64,000 nucleotides of DNA from Sphingomonas sp. SORGH_AS_0950 (GCF_030818415.1 NZ_JAUTAE010000001.1:3684001-3748000), one strand, 5' to 3'. Positions 17,009-24,770 are shown, numbered from the stretch's first letter. The notes: generated by a model from the letters alone, not told the origin. Numbers and translations: made by a program.

Positions 17009-17500
17009 ATGTCTTGGGAACAACCAACCCTGCACCTTGTGTGCGGTAAAATCGCTGCTGGGAAATCCACGCTTACGAGTGCCTTGGGGGAGCAGCCCCA
17101 TACGGTCGTTGTGAAGGAAGATCACTGGTTGGCTCGCTTGTACCCCGGCGAGCAAAATAGCCTCGCTGATTATGTTCGCAACGCGACACGTCTGCGAGAA
17201 GCAATAGAAGAGCATCTCGTTGACCTGCTGCGGTCGGGTCTTTCTGTAGTCTTAGACTTCCCTGCTAACACACCTGCAAGCCGGGCGTGGATGCGATCCT
17301 TGTTTGAAGATGCAGGGTGCCGGCATCAACTCCACTATCTCGACGTGCCCGATGAAGTCTGCAAATCCCGGCTAAGTCAGCGAAACAGCGACGGTACGCA
17401 CGAATTTACCGTGAGCCATGACGACTTTGCCTTATTCACTAAGCATTTCGTCCCGCCAGCGCCCGAGGAAGGATTCAACATAGTTCTGCATCAGTCCTAA
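17009..17500 (+). CDS. P-loop AAA-type ATPase/kinase (zeta-toxin-like fold)
   Basis: A 163-residue nucleotide-binding protein. The Walker A motif lies at residues 12-20 (CGKIAAGKST). A Walker-B-like segment is LSVVLDFPANT, and Arg residues in CKSRLSQRN fit the lid of small P-loop kinases. The ATG at 17009 follows TTTTGGAAT. Proteins of this shape include zeta-toxin-like and sugar or chloramphenicol phosphotransferase-like kinases; the sequence does not decide the substrate. It stands alone. No antitoxin-like partner precedes it: the 200 bp upstream (16800-17008) has no gene I can support. It is followed after 6 bp by a perfect hairpin. Confidence 0.75.
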   Translation: MSWEQPTLHLVCGKIAAGKSTLTSALGEQPHTVVVKEDHWLARLYPGEQNSLADYVRNATRLREAIEEHLVDLLRSGLSVVLDFPANTPASRAWMRSLFEDAGCRHQLHYLDVPDEVCKSRLSQRNSDGTHEFTVSHDDFALFTKHFVPPAPEEGFNIVLHQS

Positions 17501-17506
17501 CGACAT

Positions 17507-17547
17507 ATCCTCTCCCGTTGTACGCCAAGCGTACAACGGGAGAGGAT
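17507..17547 (+). terminator. Perfect 19-bp hairpin after the P-loop kinase gene
   Basis: ATCCTCTCCCGTTGTACGC pairs without mismatch with 17529-17547 across a 3-base loop (CAA). It starts 6 bp after the stop codon, suggesting a transcription-ending or RNA-stabilising role, but there is no T-run. Confidence 0.5.
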
Positions 17548-17561
17548 CAGAATTGCCCGCC

Positions 17562-17590
17562 TTCCCATTTCACCATCCTTCCGGGAATGC
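17562..17590 (+). repeat. Dispersed palindromic repeat, partial copy (left half)
   Basis: Left arm TTCCCATTTCACCATCC and first hairpin ending CCGGGAATG. The right half is absent. It lies between the hairpin and the stop of the GNAT gene. Confidence 0.65.
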
Positions 17591-17631
17591 TTTGTTCGTC
17601 GAGATCGTCACCTCCAAACGTGACCGCCGGC

Positions 17632-18090
17632 TTACACCGGATGCGTCGCCTCAGCAGGATCAGCGGTGAACCAAAGGGCCATGCCGCGTGCTTCTGGCAT
17701 GACGGGCGTGAAGCCAAACGGGGCGTACAGCCGATGCGCCTCACCGTTCGCCATCAACGATACATAGGCTTCGGCGGGCGCGACCTTCTGGACGTGAGCC
17801 AAGAGGGTCGCGACGATGCTTTTACCCAATCCTTTTCCCTGATGTGCTGGATCGACGGCAACGTCGACAAGGTGGAAGAACAGCGCGCCGTCGCTGATGA
17901 TCCGCCCCATCGCGACTGTTTCCTCCTGATGCTGGGCGCATACCGCGAAGAAACTGCCCGGCAGACCAGCGCGCGCAGCTTCCGCGCTCCGGGGTGTAAG
18001 GCCACTTATGCTCCGCAGCCGTAGATAGTCCTCCACGTCGGGGATGGCTTCGATCAGGCTATACGCGGCGACGGCTTCCATGCGGTCCAA
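17632..18090 (-). CDS. GNAT-family N-acetyltransferase
   Basis: A 152-residue protein (149 if the ATG three codons in is used). The acetyl-CoA motif VDVAVDPAHQGKGLGKSIVATLL is clear, with the Q-G-K-G-L-G signature. The typical C-terminal AHRLYAPFGFTPV segment follows. This looks like a small-molecule acetyltransferase. Single gene, transcribed against its neighbours; a full palindromic repeat lies 40 bp upstream of its start and a partial one beyond its stop. Confidence 0.9.
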   Translation of the reverse strand: MDRMEAVAAYSLIEAIPDVEDYLRLRSISGLTPRSAEAARAGLPGSFFAVCAQHQEETVAMGRIISDGALFFHLVDVAVDPAHQGKGLGKSIVATLLAHVQKVAPAEAYVSLMANGEAHRLYAPFGFTPVMPEARGMALWFTADPAEATHPV

Positions 18091-18129
18091 GGTACGCCAA
18101 TCGCCGGGTGTTGATCTACTACCTGCGCC

Positions 18130-18197
18130 AATTCCCGAAATTCGATCCCATTGGGAATGCCCCGGCTGTCTCGCAGGCCGTTCGTTTGAGGGAATGG
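18130..18197 (+). repeat. Dispersed palindromic repeat, full copy
   Basis: AATTCCCGAAATTCGATCCC, then ATTGGGAATGCC, CGGCTGTCTCGCAGGCC and tail GTTCGTTTGAGGGAATGG. One of the cleanest uninterrupted copies. Its outer arms show the ATTCCC.../...GGGAAT inversion clearly. Confidence 0.85.
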
Positions 18198-18258
18198 TCG
18201 CGTCGATGCCGCGCTACGAATATTGGCGATGTCATCACCATCGCCTAAAACGAATCCC

Positions 18259-18612
18259 ATGAGCGAGAATGAAACCTCCCCTATTCCGCCGGCAGTGTCG
18301 CGTAGGACGCTGGAACTGCTCCCGCTGTCTACGGACAAGCGCAACATCGTGGTGGAAGAGGTGATAATACCTCCCGGCGGGTCTGCCCCCCTTCATCGAC
18401 ACCCCGTTCCCGGCATCGTCTACATTATCGAGGGTGAGGTGGAGTCGGCCTACGGCGAAGAAGAGCCCAAAAGGTATAGCGCTGGCGAAACCCTGCAGGA
18501 TCGTGCCGACTTACCGCACACCCGTTTCAGGAACTGCAAACCAGATCGGGTACTGCGATTTCTAGCGATCTACGCCCTTGAGCCCGACCGTACCTACTCG
18601 GTCAGGCTTTAA
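18259..18612 (+). CDS. Small cupin-domain protein
   Basis: A single-domain cupin of 117 residues from the ATG at 18259; an in-frame ATG at 18229 would add 10 residues and neither has a strong ribosome site. Cupin motif 1 is visible as GGSAPLHRHPVPGIVYIIEGEVE (His-x-His, then Glu) and motif 2 as DLPHTRFRNCK (His). These residues would bind one divalent metal. Function is not predictable; small cupins include isomerases, dioxygenases and sensor domains. It stands alone and stops 6 bp before a palindromic repeat. Confidence 0.8.
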   Translation: MSENETSPIPPAVSRRTLELLPLSTDKRNIVVEEVIIPPGGSAPLHRHPVPGIVYIIEGEVESAYGEEEPKRYSAGETLQDRADLPHTRFRNCKPDRVLRFLAIYALEPDRTYSVRL

Positions 18613-18618
18613 CGCTCA

Positions 18619-18672
18619 GTTCCCAATTCAGCATCCCGATGGGGATGCGCCAACCGTCTCGCTGGCCGTTCG
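18619..18672 (+). repeat. Dispersed palindromic repeat interrupted by IS110 copy 2
   Basis: GTTCCCAATTCAGC, hairpin ATCCCGATGGGGAT, GCGCCAACCGTCTCGCTGGC, CGTTCG. The tail TTTGCGGGAATG is found past the IS at 20055-20066. The core matches the copy at 387-452 nearly exactly. Confidence 0.85.
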
Positions 18673-20054
18673 TCGTCTAATCGCGCTGGTTGCAAGACAA
18701 ATCTGAGGTATCGTTGCCGGAAGCATGGTCGTCTTCGCGGTCGGCATGGGCCGCCGCATGATGGGGCTTCGCGGGTGACCCTTCCTATGTTTGCGGCGCA
18801 CTCGGTCGCGCTGGGCGTCTGGTGCAACGAACGTCGCGGAATGGATCAGCCTACGTCCCGGCAGGACGTCTCGTTGGCGCCTTGCGACGCTGGCGAGCAG
18901 GGGATCAGATGGTGGCAGGCGTGCTCCGGAACGGTTCGCCGGTGGTCAGCATGGTGTGCATGATGACGGCGAGCTTGCGGGCGACGGCGACCGCGGCGCG
19001 CTTGAAGCCGAGCCGCTCGCGCAGCTTCAGGCCCCAGCTACGCAGATCGGACCCTGCCCGGCTGCGGGTGAGCAACGATGTCGCTGCCTCATAGAGCAGT
19101 CCGCGCAGGTGGCTGTTACCTCGCCTTGAGATATGCCCGTCATAGTCGACGTCGCCCGATTGATAGCGCCGGGTCGTCAATCCCACCCAAGCTCCCACCG
19201 ATCGCGAGCGCCTGAAGTTGCCAGGCTCCTCGATCGCTGCGAGAAAGGACGTGGCGGTCACGACGCCAACGCCCGGAATGGACATGAGGAGTTGGCAGGC
19301 ATCGCTGCGTCGGGCGTCCGCCAACAGCGTGCGGCTCAACTCCGCTGCGCGCAGGCGAACGGCCCGCCAGGCTTCCATCAGCGGGCGGATGATCCGGCCC
19401 AGGTCCGCATTGTCGATCAGCAGCGCCTCGACCTGGCGCTCGAACTTGCCGCCGGTGACCAGCGGCACGACGAGGCCGAACGTCTTCATCAGGCCGCGGA
19501 TCTGGTTCGACAGTTCCGTCCCGATGCGCACCAGCCGGGTCCGCGCCGCCACCAATGTGCGCGTCAGCATGCTGTCGTAGCTCTTGGCCCGCACCACCTT
19601 GTAGAAGCCGACCTCGGCAAGGTGAGCCAGGCCATCGGCGTCGTTGGCGTCGGTCTTGTTCGCCGCCATGTCGAGCGCGGCCTTGGCATGGCGCGCGTCG
19701 ATGCAGATCGCCGGTACTCCTTGCGCGGTGAGCGCGTGGAAGAACCAGACGGACAGGGGGCCGGTTTCGAACACCACTCGTTTGGCTGCGGGCGCACGCT
19801 CGCGGATCAGCGCCGCAATCGCCTGCGGATCCGACGGGCACTTGCCGCGCCAGACCCGCTTGCCGCCGCGCCGAATGGATACCGCCGTCTCTTTCAGCGA
19901 AACGTCGAGCCCGATATACTCGTCCATGGCTGTTCTCCATCAGATGCCTGGGCCCGGCTTCCTGTCGTGAGCCCGTTCTTCCATCTTATCGGGGAACAGC
20001 CACCAGCATCTATCTCGTGGCAGCCCAGAGTACCGCTCCCGCGATTACCCCATG
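18673..20054 (-). mobile_element. IS110-family element, copy 2
   Basis: About 1.38 kb, inverted relative to copy 1 and clearly diverged from it. Ends by alignment: CATGGGGTAATCGCGGG (at 20054 reading left) and GATTAGACGA (at 18673). Inserted in the right outer arm of a palindromic repeat. Read in the element's own orientation the left flank is CATTCCCGCAAA, matching the CATTCCCGAAA beside copy 1. No target duplication. Edges accurate to a few bases. Confidence 0.82.
18905..19927 (-). CDS. IS110-family transposase (intact)
   Basis: A 340-residue DEDD recombinase. N-terminal RuvC-like domain with Asp in YIGLDVSL, Glu in VFETGP and Asp residues in NKTDANDADGLA. A coiled middle follows, then a Transposase_20 domain with LLMSIPGVGVVTATSF and the catalytic-Ser region RYQSGDVDYDG. 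Established knowledge: IS110 enzymes use a structured non-coding RNA from an element end to choose target and donor DNA. A non-coding block of about 127 bp precedes this gene within the element and about 232 bp follow it. Full-length and probably functional, unlike copy 1. Confidence 0.92.
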   Translation of the reverse strand: MDEYIGLDVSLKETAVSIRRGGKRVWRGKCPSDPQAIAALIRERAPAAKRVVFETGPLSVWFFHALTAQGVPAICIDARHAKAALDMAANKTDANDADGLAHLAEVGFYKVVRAKSYDSMLTRTLVAARTRLVRIGTELSNQIRGLMKTFGLVVPLVTGGKFERQVEALLIDNADLGRIIRPLMEAWRAVRLRAAELSRTLLADARRSDACQLLMSIPGVGVVTATSFLAAIEEPGNFRRSRSVGAWVGLTTRRYQSGDVDYDGHISRRGNSHLRGLLYEAATSLLTRSRAGSDLRSWGLKLRERLGFKRAAVAVARKLAVIMHTMLTTGEPFRSTPATI

Positions 20055-20092
20055 TTTGCGGGAATGCGAGGTTGAGGGCAAAGCGGCCATCG

Positions 20093-20812
20093 ATGCGTAT
20101 CGCCGTTCTTCAATGCTCCTCGATCCTTGATGACGCGCGTCGCGCTGGTGACGTGATCGTGGATCGACTTCGTTGGGCCGATCGTGAAGGTGTCGATCTC
20201 ACTGTCTTCCCAGAGGCGTTTCTGCTCGGCCACTCCTACGACCCGGAGACGATTTGGTCGCGCGCGAGCCAAAGCACGTCCGCTATCGCTGCCTTGTGTG
20301 AGCGGGTGGCGGCGTTTCGCGCGATGCTGGTGGTTGGAGCGTTCGACCTAGTGGACGGGCAGGTCTTCAACAGCGCGTTCGTCATTGAAGCTGGTCAGGT
20401 TGTCGGCCGGTACGCAAAGGCGCATCCCAACGAGCCGAGCGTGACCGCTGGCAGCGACTTCCCAACGTTCCTGCGATCGGGCGTCCGGTATGGCGTAAAC
20501 ATCTGCAACGACGCCAATCATCCCGACGCGGCCCAGCGCGTAGCAGATCACGGCGCGCGACTGATCCTATACCCATTGAACAATATGCTGCGATCCGAAA
20601 CGGCCGATCGCTGGCGGGAGAAGAGCGTCGCGAACCTAATCGGCCGAGCCCGCCAGACAGGGTGCTGGGTGGCATCATCCGATGTAACCGGCACCTCGGG
20701 CAATCTCATGAGCTGGGGATGTACTGCAATCGTGACGCCGGAGGGCAACGTCGTGGCCCGCGTCCAGGAGCTGAATGAGGGCGTGGCAGTCTATGACATA
20801 CCCACTGGCTAG
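20093..20812 (+). CDS. Carbon-nitrogen hydrolase (nitrilase superfamily)
   Basis: A 239-residue enzyme with the complete Glu-Lys-Cys triad of the superfamily: Glu in LTVFPEAFLLGH, Lys in GRYAKAHPNEPS and Cys in YGVNICNDANHP. The ATG at 20093 begins right at the fold (MRIAVLQCSS). Members cleave amides or nitriles, releasing ammonia; branch and substrate cannot be assigned. It starts 26 bp downstream of the repeat tail that flanks IS110 copy 2, so the IS may have affected its expression. It stops 8 bp before the next repeat. Confidence 0.88.
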   Translation: MRIAVLQCSSILDDARRAGDVIVDRLRWADREGVDLTVFPEAFLLGHSYDPETIWSRASQSTSAIAALCERVAAFRAMLVVGAFDLVDGQVFNSAFVIEAGQVVGRYAKAHPNEPSVTAGSDFPTFLRSGVRYGVNICNDANHPDAAQRVADHGARLILYPLNNMLRSETADRWREKSVANLIGRARQTGCWVASSDVTGTSGNLMSWGCTAIVTPEGNVVARVQELNEGVAVYDIPTG

Positions 20813-20820
20813 ACTGGCGG

Positions 20821-20887
20821 CATTCCCATTTAACCATCCCAATGGGAACGGTTCGGCCGTCCCGCCCGCCGTTCGTCTTCGGGAAGC
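20821..20887 (+). repeat. Dispersed palindromic repeat, full copy
   Basis: CATTCCCATTTAACC, hairpin ATCCCAATGGGAAC, CGGCCGTCCCGCCCGCCG, tail TTCGTCTTCGGGAAG. Full length and uninterrupted. It lies between the convergent nitrilase and EVE genes. Confidence 0.85.
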
Positions 20888-20924
20888 TATTGAAGCGCGT
20901 TCCCCGCCAGCATCCTGCTTTCGA

Positions 20925-21326
20925 TCAACGCAGCATCCGCTTCACCGATCTCGAAAAGGCCGAATCGGAATTTGTACCCCCAATTTTGCCGTCGCCGACA
21001 AACGCCAGATCGCCGAGCAATGGGTGGATCGGTGTCTCGTGCGCCGCTCGCCAATGCACGTTGCGCCGCCAAGGCGTGAAGCCGGGTGCCATCTCTACCT
21101 GGTAGGGCATTCCATCGGCGACCGTGCCGATCCCCGTAAACGCTTGCAGACGATCCTTCCCGCCGAAGCGGGATACTGGGGAATAATAGATAACGCCGTC
21201 ACCGGGCGTTAGGCGACGAAGAGGCGCCGCCTTTCCATGACATACTTGCATGAAACCCAGCGACCGGCCGAGCGCAACATGCTCGGCCGATGCGACGGCG
21301 ATCCAGTGGCGTGACGCGCCGCTCAC
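20925..21326 (-). CDS. EVE-domain protein
   Basis: A 133-residue single EVE domain: [20 protein letters not shown] at the start, [21 protein letters not shown], and [20 protein letters not shown] domains belong to the PUA-like fold and are thought to bind modified nucleobases. The start is a GTG at 21326 that overlaps the TGA of the VOC gene (GTGA) and has AGAGGAAA before it, so the two are coupled. The frame continues open upstream, but that stretch is antisense-like to the VOC gene and has no domain. Confidence 0.8.
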   Translation of the reverse strand: MSGASRHWIAVASAEHVALGRSLGFMQVCHGKAAPLRRLTPGDGVIYYSPVSRFGGKDRLQAFTGIGTVADGMPYQVEMAPGFTPWRRNVHWRAAHETPIHPLLGDLAFVGDGKIGGTNSDSAFSRSVKRMLR

Positions 21327-21697
21327 ATTTCCTCTGCGGCGGCATAGACGCGCAGGCGATGGCCATCGGGGTCGAGCGCTACGAAGCTGCGTCCGAAATC
21401 GAGGTCGGTCGGCGGCAAGGCGATCGTCGCGCCCTTGGCGGACCATTCTGTGTAGGTCTGGTCGATCGCGGCGGGGTTTGCCACTTTGAAGCCTAGTTCG
21501 CTGCCCCCGCCGGTTGCCGTCGGCACAGGTTCGACGCCATCCCTGATCCACAAGCCGAGCGCCAGTCCCGAAGGTAGGACGAACAGGGCGAAGGTCGGGC
21601 TTTGCTCGACGGGCTGAATGCCCAACATGTCGGTATAGAAACGCACGCTCGCTGCGGGATCGGCGACATAGAGAAGCAGGGTGTTCGTATCGGTCAT
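21323..21697 (-). CDS. VOC-superfamily (glyoxalase/bleomycin-resistance-like) protein
   Basis: A 124-residue protein with the two beta-alpha-beta-beta-beta modules of the vicinal-oxygen-chelate fold: [20 protein letters not shown] at the start and [21 protein letters not shown] at the end. The late Asp-Pro-Asp-Gly-His motif is typical. May be a resistance protein, a lyase or a dioxygenase relative; not determined. Its stop overlaps the EVE start by 4 bp, and the WYL-type regulator gene ends 70 bp upstream in the same direction, so these three may form one unit. Confidence 0.88.
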   Translation of the reverse strand: MTDTNTLLLYVADPAASVRFYTDMLGIQPVEQSPTFALFVLPSGLALGLWIRDGVEPVPTATGGGSELGFKVANPAAIDQTYTEWSAKGATIALPPTDLDFGRSFVALDPDGHRLRVYAAAEEM

Positions 21698-21767
21698 CGG
21701 AAGGCTCCGGTTCGAAATGGTGGAACCGGTCTAACCCCCGCACGCTGTCAGTTTGCGGCAGCAGCGT

Positions 21768-22463
21768 TCAGTCGAGCCGCTTGGTGATCCCTTCCGCCTC
21801 CCGCCACTCCTTCATCAATATCTGACGCCGCTTGGGATATCGTGCCTGGATCAGCGTCGCCGATGTGATGCGATCGGTGCGGAAATGACGAAAGCCTTGC
21901 CTTAATTCGCACCAGCCCAGCAGCACCCGCACCGCGTCGAAGAACGCCAGTGCGAACGGCCAGACGATCCGCTCGGATACCGAACCGGCACCATCGCGAT
22001 AATGAAGAACCAACTTGCGTTCGATACGGATCGCCTTTCGCAGCAACGCCGGATCGACGGCATCGACCGGGACCGTGGCCCCGGGACCGATCAACAGCGT
22101 TGAGCCGTCGAGTTCGTCGCGAAGATCGGCAGGCAGCACGGCAGCGATCCGGATCAACGCGCTGCGAGCTGCATCGCTCAAGCGATCATCGGCACGATTG
22201 GCGACCCAGCGCGAGCCAAGCACCAGTGCTTCGATCTCATCCGGCGTGAACATCAACGGCGGCAGCAGAAATCCGGGCTTCAGGACATAGCCAACGCCGG
22301 CCTCGCCTTCGATCGCGGCCCCCATCGCCTGGAGGCTCGCAATATCGCGATACAGCGTGCGGATGCTGACGCCGACCTCATCGGCCAGCGTCTTCCCGCT
22401 GACGGGACGGCGGTGCCGCCTCATAGCGTGAAGAAGGTCGAAAAGGCGCTCGGATCGGGACAT
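21768..22463 (-). CDS. HTH/WYL-domain transcriptional regulator (YafY-like)
   Basis: A 231-residue regulator. An HTH_11 helix-turn-helix is at residues 5-60 (SGKTLADEVGVSIRTLYRDIASLQAMG). The C-terminal WYL domain spans about 130-215 (IRIERKLVLHYRDG, then IVWPFALAFFDAVRVLLGWCELRQGF). Here the WYL core is replaced by a W-P-F variant. WYL regulators sense small ligands or nucleic acids and often regulate adjacent genes; VOC and EVE downstream are the obvious candidates. Confidence 0.9.
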   Translation of the reverse strand: MSRSERLFDLLHAMRRHRRPVSGKTLADEVGVSIRTLYRDIASLQAMGAAIEGEAGVGYVLKPGFLLPPLMFTPDEIEALVLGSRWVANRADDRLSDAARSALIRIAAVLPADLRDELDGSTLLIGPGATVPVDAVDPALLRKAIRIERKLVLHYRDGAGSVSERIVWPFALAFFDAVRVLLGWCELRQGFRHFRTDRITSATLIQARYPKRRQILMKEWREAEGITKRLD

Positions 22464-22513
22464 GCGCTCAGCGTATAGCGCAGCTCACCTGCCAAGAAAT
22501 GGCAGTAAGGCTA

Positions 22514-22543
22514 ATTCCCATTTCTCGATGGTTAAACGGGAAG
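22514..22543 (+). repeat. Dispersed palindromic repeat, degenerate partial copy
   Basis: Left arm ATTCCCATTTCTCGAT followed by GGTTAAACGGGAAGG, lacking both inner hairpins. The outer arms can still pair. It stops 6 bp before the stop codon of the SnoaL-like gene. Confidence 0.6.
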
Positions 22544-22549
22544 GCTGCT

Positions 22550-22951
22550 TCAGCCCTCCCAGAACGCCTGATCGTTGGTGATATCGGACGCGAAGAACGA
22601 GGCTTCCATGATCTGGCCGTCTTTGAAGCCGAAGACGGCCATTTCCTGGCCCCGGATCATTCGGCCGTTCTTGTCGGCGCTCCACTCGATGACCGCAGCG
22701 CAATGGCTTCCAGTCTCGACGGTGCTCGCGACCCGCAGCGAAAACGTGCCGCCCGTGGTTGCCAAGGCACGCTTCAGCATGTCCACGACCGCATCGGCGC
22801 CTTGAAGGTGCCCCATATGGTCGCCAACGACCGGCTCGTTCCAACGCACATCGTCCGACAGCCATGGGCGCAATGCGTCGGGGTCGTTTGCCTGTCGTGC
22901 TTCATAAAAGGCATGGACCAAGGCGGCGGGTGATTGATGCTCGGTGTTCAT
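22550..22951 (-). CDS. SnoaL/NTF2-like domain protein
   Basis: A 133-residue protein with the cone-shaped NTF2-like fold: ALVHAFYEARQANDPDALRPWLSDDVRW at the N-terminus, then GHLQGADAVVDMLKRAL, and IRGQEMAVFGFKDGQIMEASFFASD. SnoaL-like proteins include polyketide cyclases and isomerases, and many stand-alone members are uncharacterised. It lies alone between a degenerate repeat and IS copy 4. The start at 22951 is supported only by the match of the domain start. Confidence 0.85.
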   Translation of the reverse strand: MNTEHQSPAALVHAFYEARQANDPDALRPWLSDDVRWNEPVVGDHMGHLQGADAVVDMLKRALATTGGTFSLRVASTVETGSHCAAVIEWSADKNGRMIRGQEMAVFGFKDGQIMEASFFASDITNDQAFWEG

Positions 22952-23005
22952 GCGGCTTTGTAGCGACGGCCTAGCAAGGTCGCCACCACCTTCCCGATTG
23001 GGAAC

Positions 23006-24656
23006 GAGACCGTCCGAAAACGCGGATCATGATTCCCGTGCGCATCGCGGCGGTGTAATCGTCTGGCATGGCGTACATCGAGGGACATGCTCGGAACCAG
23101 GCGCTGCTGCTGCCGGCGTCGGTCGAGGACTATGTGGCGGCGGACAACCCGGTGCGGTTCATCGACGCCTTCGTCGACGACCTCGATCTGGGCGGTTCCG
23201 GTTTCCAGCGCGCACGGCCGAAGGCGACGGGACGGCCGGGTTACGATCCGGCCGATATGCTCAAGCTGTATCTGTACGGCTATCTCAACCGGGTGCGGTC
23301 GAGCCGGCGCCTGGCGATGGAGGCGACGCGCAATCTCGAACTGATCTGGCTGCTGCGCGGGGTGCGGCCGGACTTCCGGACCATCGCCGACTTCCGTCGC
23401 GAAAACCGGGCTGCGTTCAAGGCGGTGTTCCGCGCCTTCGTGATACTGTGCCGCAAGCTGGATTTGTTCGGGCGCGAGTTGCTGGCGGTGGACGGCACGC
23501 GGCTGAAGGCGGTGAACAGCCGGGCGCGCAACTTCAGCCGCGAGCGGTTGGCAACGTATCTCGCTTCGACCGATGCGCGACTGGAGCGCTACCTGGCCGA
23601 ACTCGACGAGATCGACCGCGGTGAGGATGGTGCCGGCACCGGTCGCGGCGAGGCGCTGGCGACCAAGATCGCGCGGCTGCGTGAGCAGCGCCAGGCGAGC
23701 GCAGCGTTGCTGGGCCAGTTGCAGGACAGCGGCGAAGGGCAGATCTCGCTCACCGATCCCGATGCGCGCCTCATGGTCGCGCATTCGAAAGTCACGGTCG
23801 GCTACAATGCCCAGGTGGCAGTCGACGCCAAACATAGCCTGATCGTCGAACAGCACGTCACCAATGCCTGCAACGACATGGGCCTGCTGGCACCCACCGC
23901 CGGTGCGGCGATGGAGGCACTCGGGGTCGAGCGGATCGATGCGGTCGCCGACATGGGATATCACGCGGGCGACGATATCGTCGCATCCGAGGCGGCCGGC
24001 ATCACGCCCTACATCCCCCGCCCGCATCGTGGCACCGCGGCCGGCAACGGCCTCTTTCCCAAGGAGCGGTTCCGCTACGATCCCGAGGCCGACGTCTATC
24101 ACTGCCCCGGTGGACAGGTGCTGGACACGCGCTACGCCTCGGTGACGCGCGGGCATCTGTCGGTCCAGTATTCCAGCCCCGCGGCGTGTGCCGGCTGCCA
24201 GATCAAGGCACGTTGCACCAAGGGGCGCTGGCGGCGCGTCAATCGCGGCGAGCACGAGGCGGTCATCGAGCGCATGGCGGCACGCCTCGCGGAACGGCCC
24301 GGCATCCTCGCCATCCGCAAGTCCACGGTCGAACACCCGTTCGGCTCGATCAAGCAGTGGATGAACCAGGGCGCGTTCCTCATGCGCGGGCTGGAGAAGG
24401 TGCGTGCCGAGTTCAGTCTGACGGCGCTCGCCTACAATCTCAGGCGCGCCATCACCCTCATCGGCGTGCCGGGACTGATCCGAGCGGTGCAGATGTGAGC
24501 CACATCGCTGAACACGCCATCGTCATGTCCTGGACAGCGGGTAGGATGCATATCCCGGCCGCACGGCGCACATAGAGGCAAGATCCCGGTTCTTGCGCCA
24601 GTTCGCCAAGAGGAACCCCTGCAGCTCCCACAGCCAGCGAGTTTTCGGACGGTCTG
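23006..24656 (+). mobile_element. IS1182-like insertion sequence, copy 4
   Basis: 1651 bp, near-identical to copies 1 and 3, with a perfect GAAC target duplication (23002-23005 and 24657-24660). Inserted in a palindromic repeat that is itself inverted relative to those at 0.4-22.5 kb. Relative to the repeat, the site is the same one used by copy 3, next to the tail sequence GTTCCCAATCGGGAA. Confidence 0.92.
23068..24498 (+). CDS. IS1182-family transposase (copy 4)
   Basis: Intact 476-residue transposase, same protein as copies 1 and 3. Features as described for copy 1. Confidence 0.92.
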   Translation: MAYIEGHARNQALLLPASVEDYVAADNPVRFIDAFVDDLDLGGSGFQRARPKATGRPGYDPADMLKLYLYGYLNRVRSSRRLAMEATRNLELIWLLRGVRPDFRTIADFRRENRAAFKAVFRAFVILCRKLDLFGRELLAVDGTRLKAVNSRARNFSRERLATYLASTDARLERYLAELDEIDRGEDGAGTGRGEALATKIARLREQRQASAALLGQLQDSGEGQISLTDPDARLMVAHSKVTVGYNAQVAVDAKHSLIVEQHVTNACNDMGLLAPTAGAAMEALGVERIDAVADMGYHAGDDIVASEAAGITPYIPRPHRGTAAGNGLFPKERFRYDPEADVYHCPGGQVLDTRYASVTRGHLSVQYSSPAACAGCQIKARCTKGRWRRVNRGEHEAVIERMAARLAERPGILAIRKSTVEHPFGSIKQWMNQGAFLMRGLEKVRAEFSLTALAYNLRRAITLIGVPGLIRAVQM

Positions 24657-24710
24657 GAACGGGCGGCGAGACCGCCAGGGCATTCCCATAGGGATCGAGA
24701 AACGGGAATA
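24657..24710 (-). repeat. Dispersed palindromic repeat (inverted) interrupted by IS copy 4
   Basis: On the minus strand: ATTCCCGTTTCTCGATCCC, then TATGGGAATGCC, CTGGCGGTCTCGCCGCCC and GTTC. The right arm CCAATCGGGAAGG continues beyond the IS at 22989-23001. Complete once the IS is removed. Confidence 0.85.
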
Positions 24711-24770
24711 GCGTTGCTCGATCAAGCCGGCAGCGTTGACGATCGCAACCCCACCAATCAGGGTAGAGCC

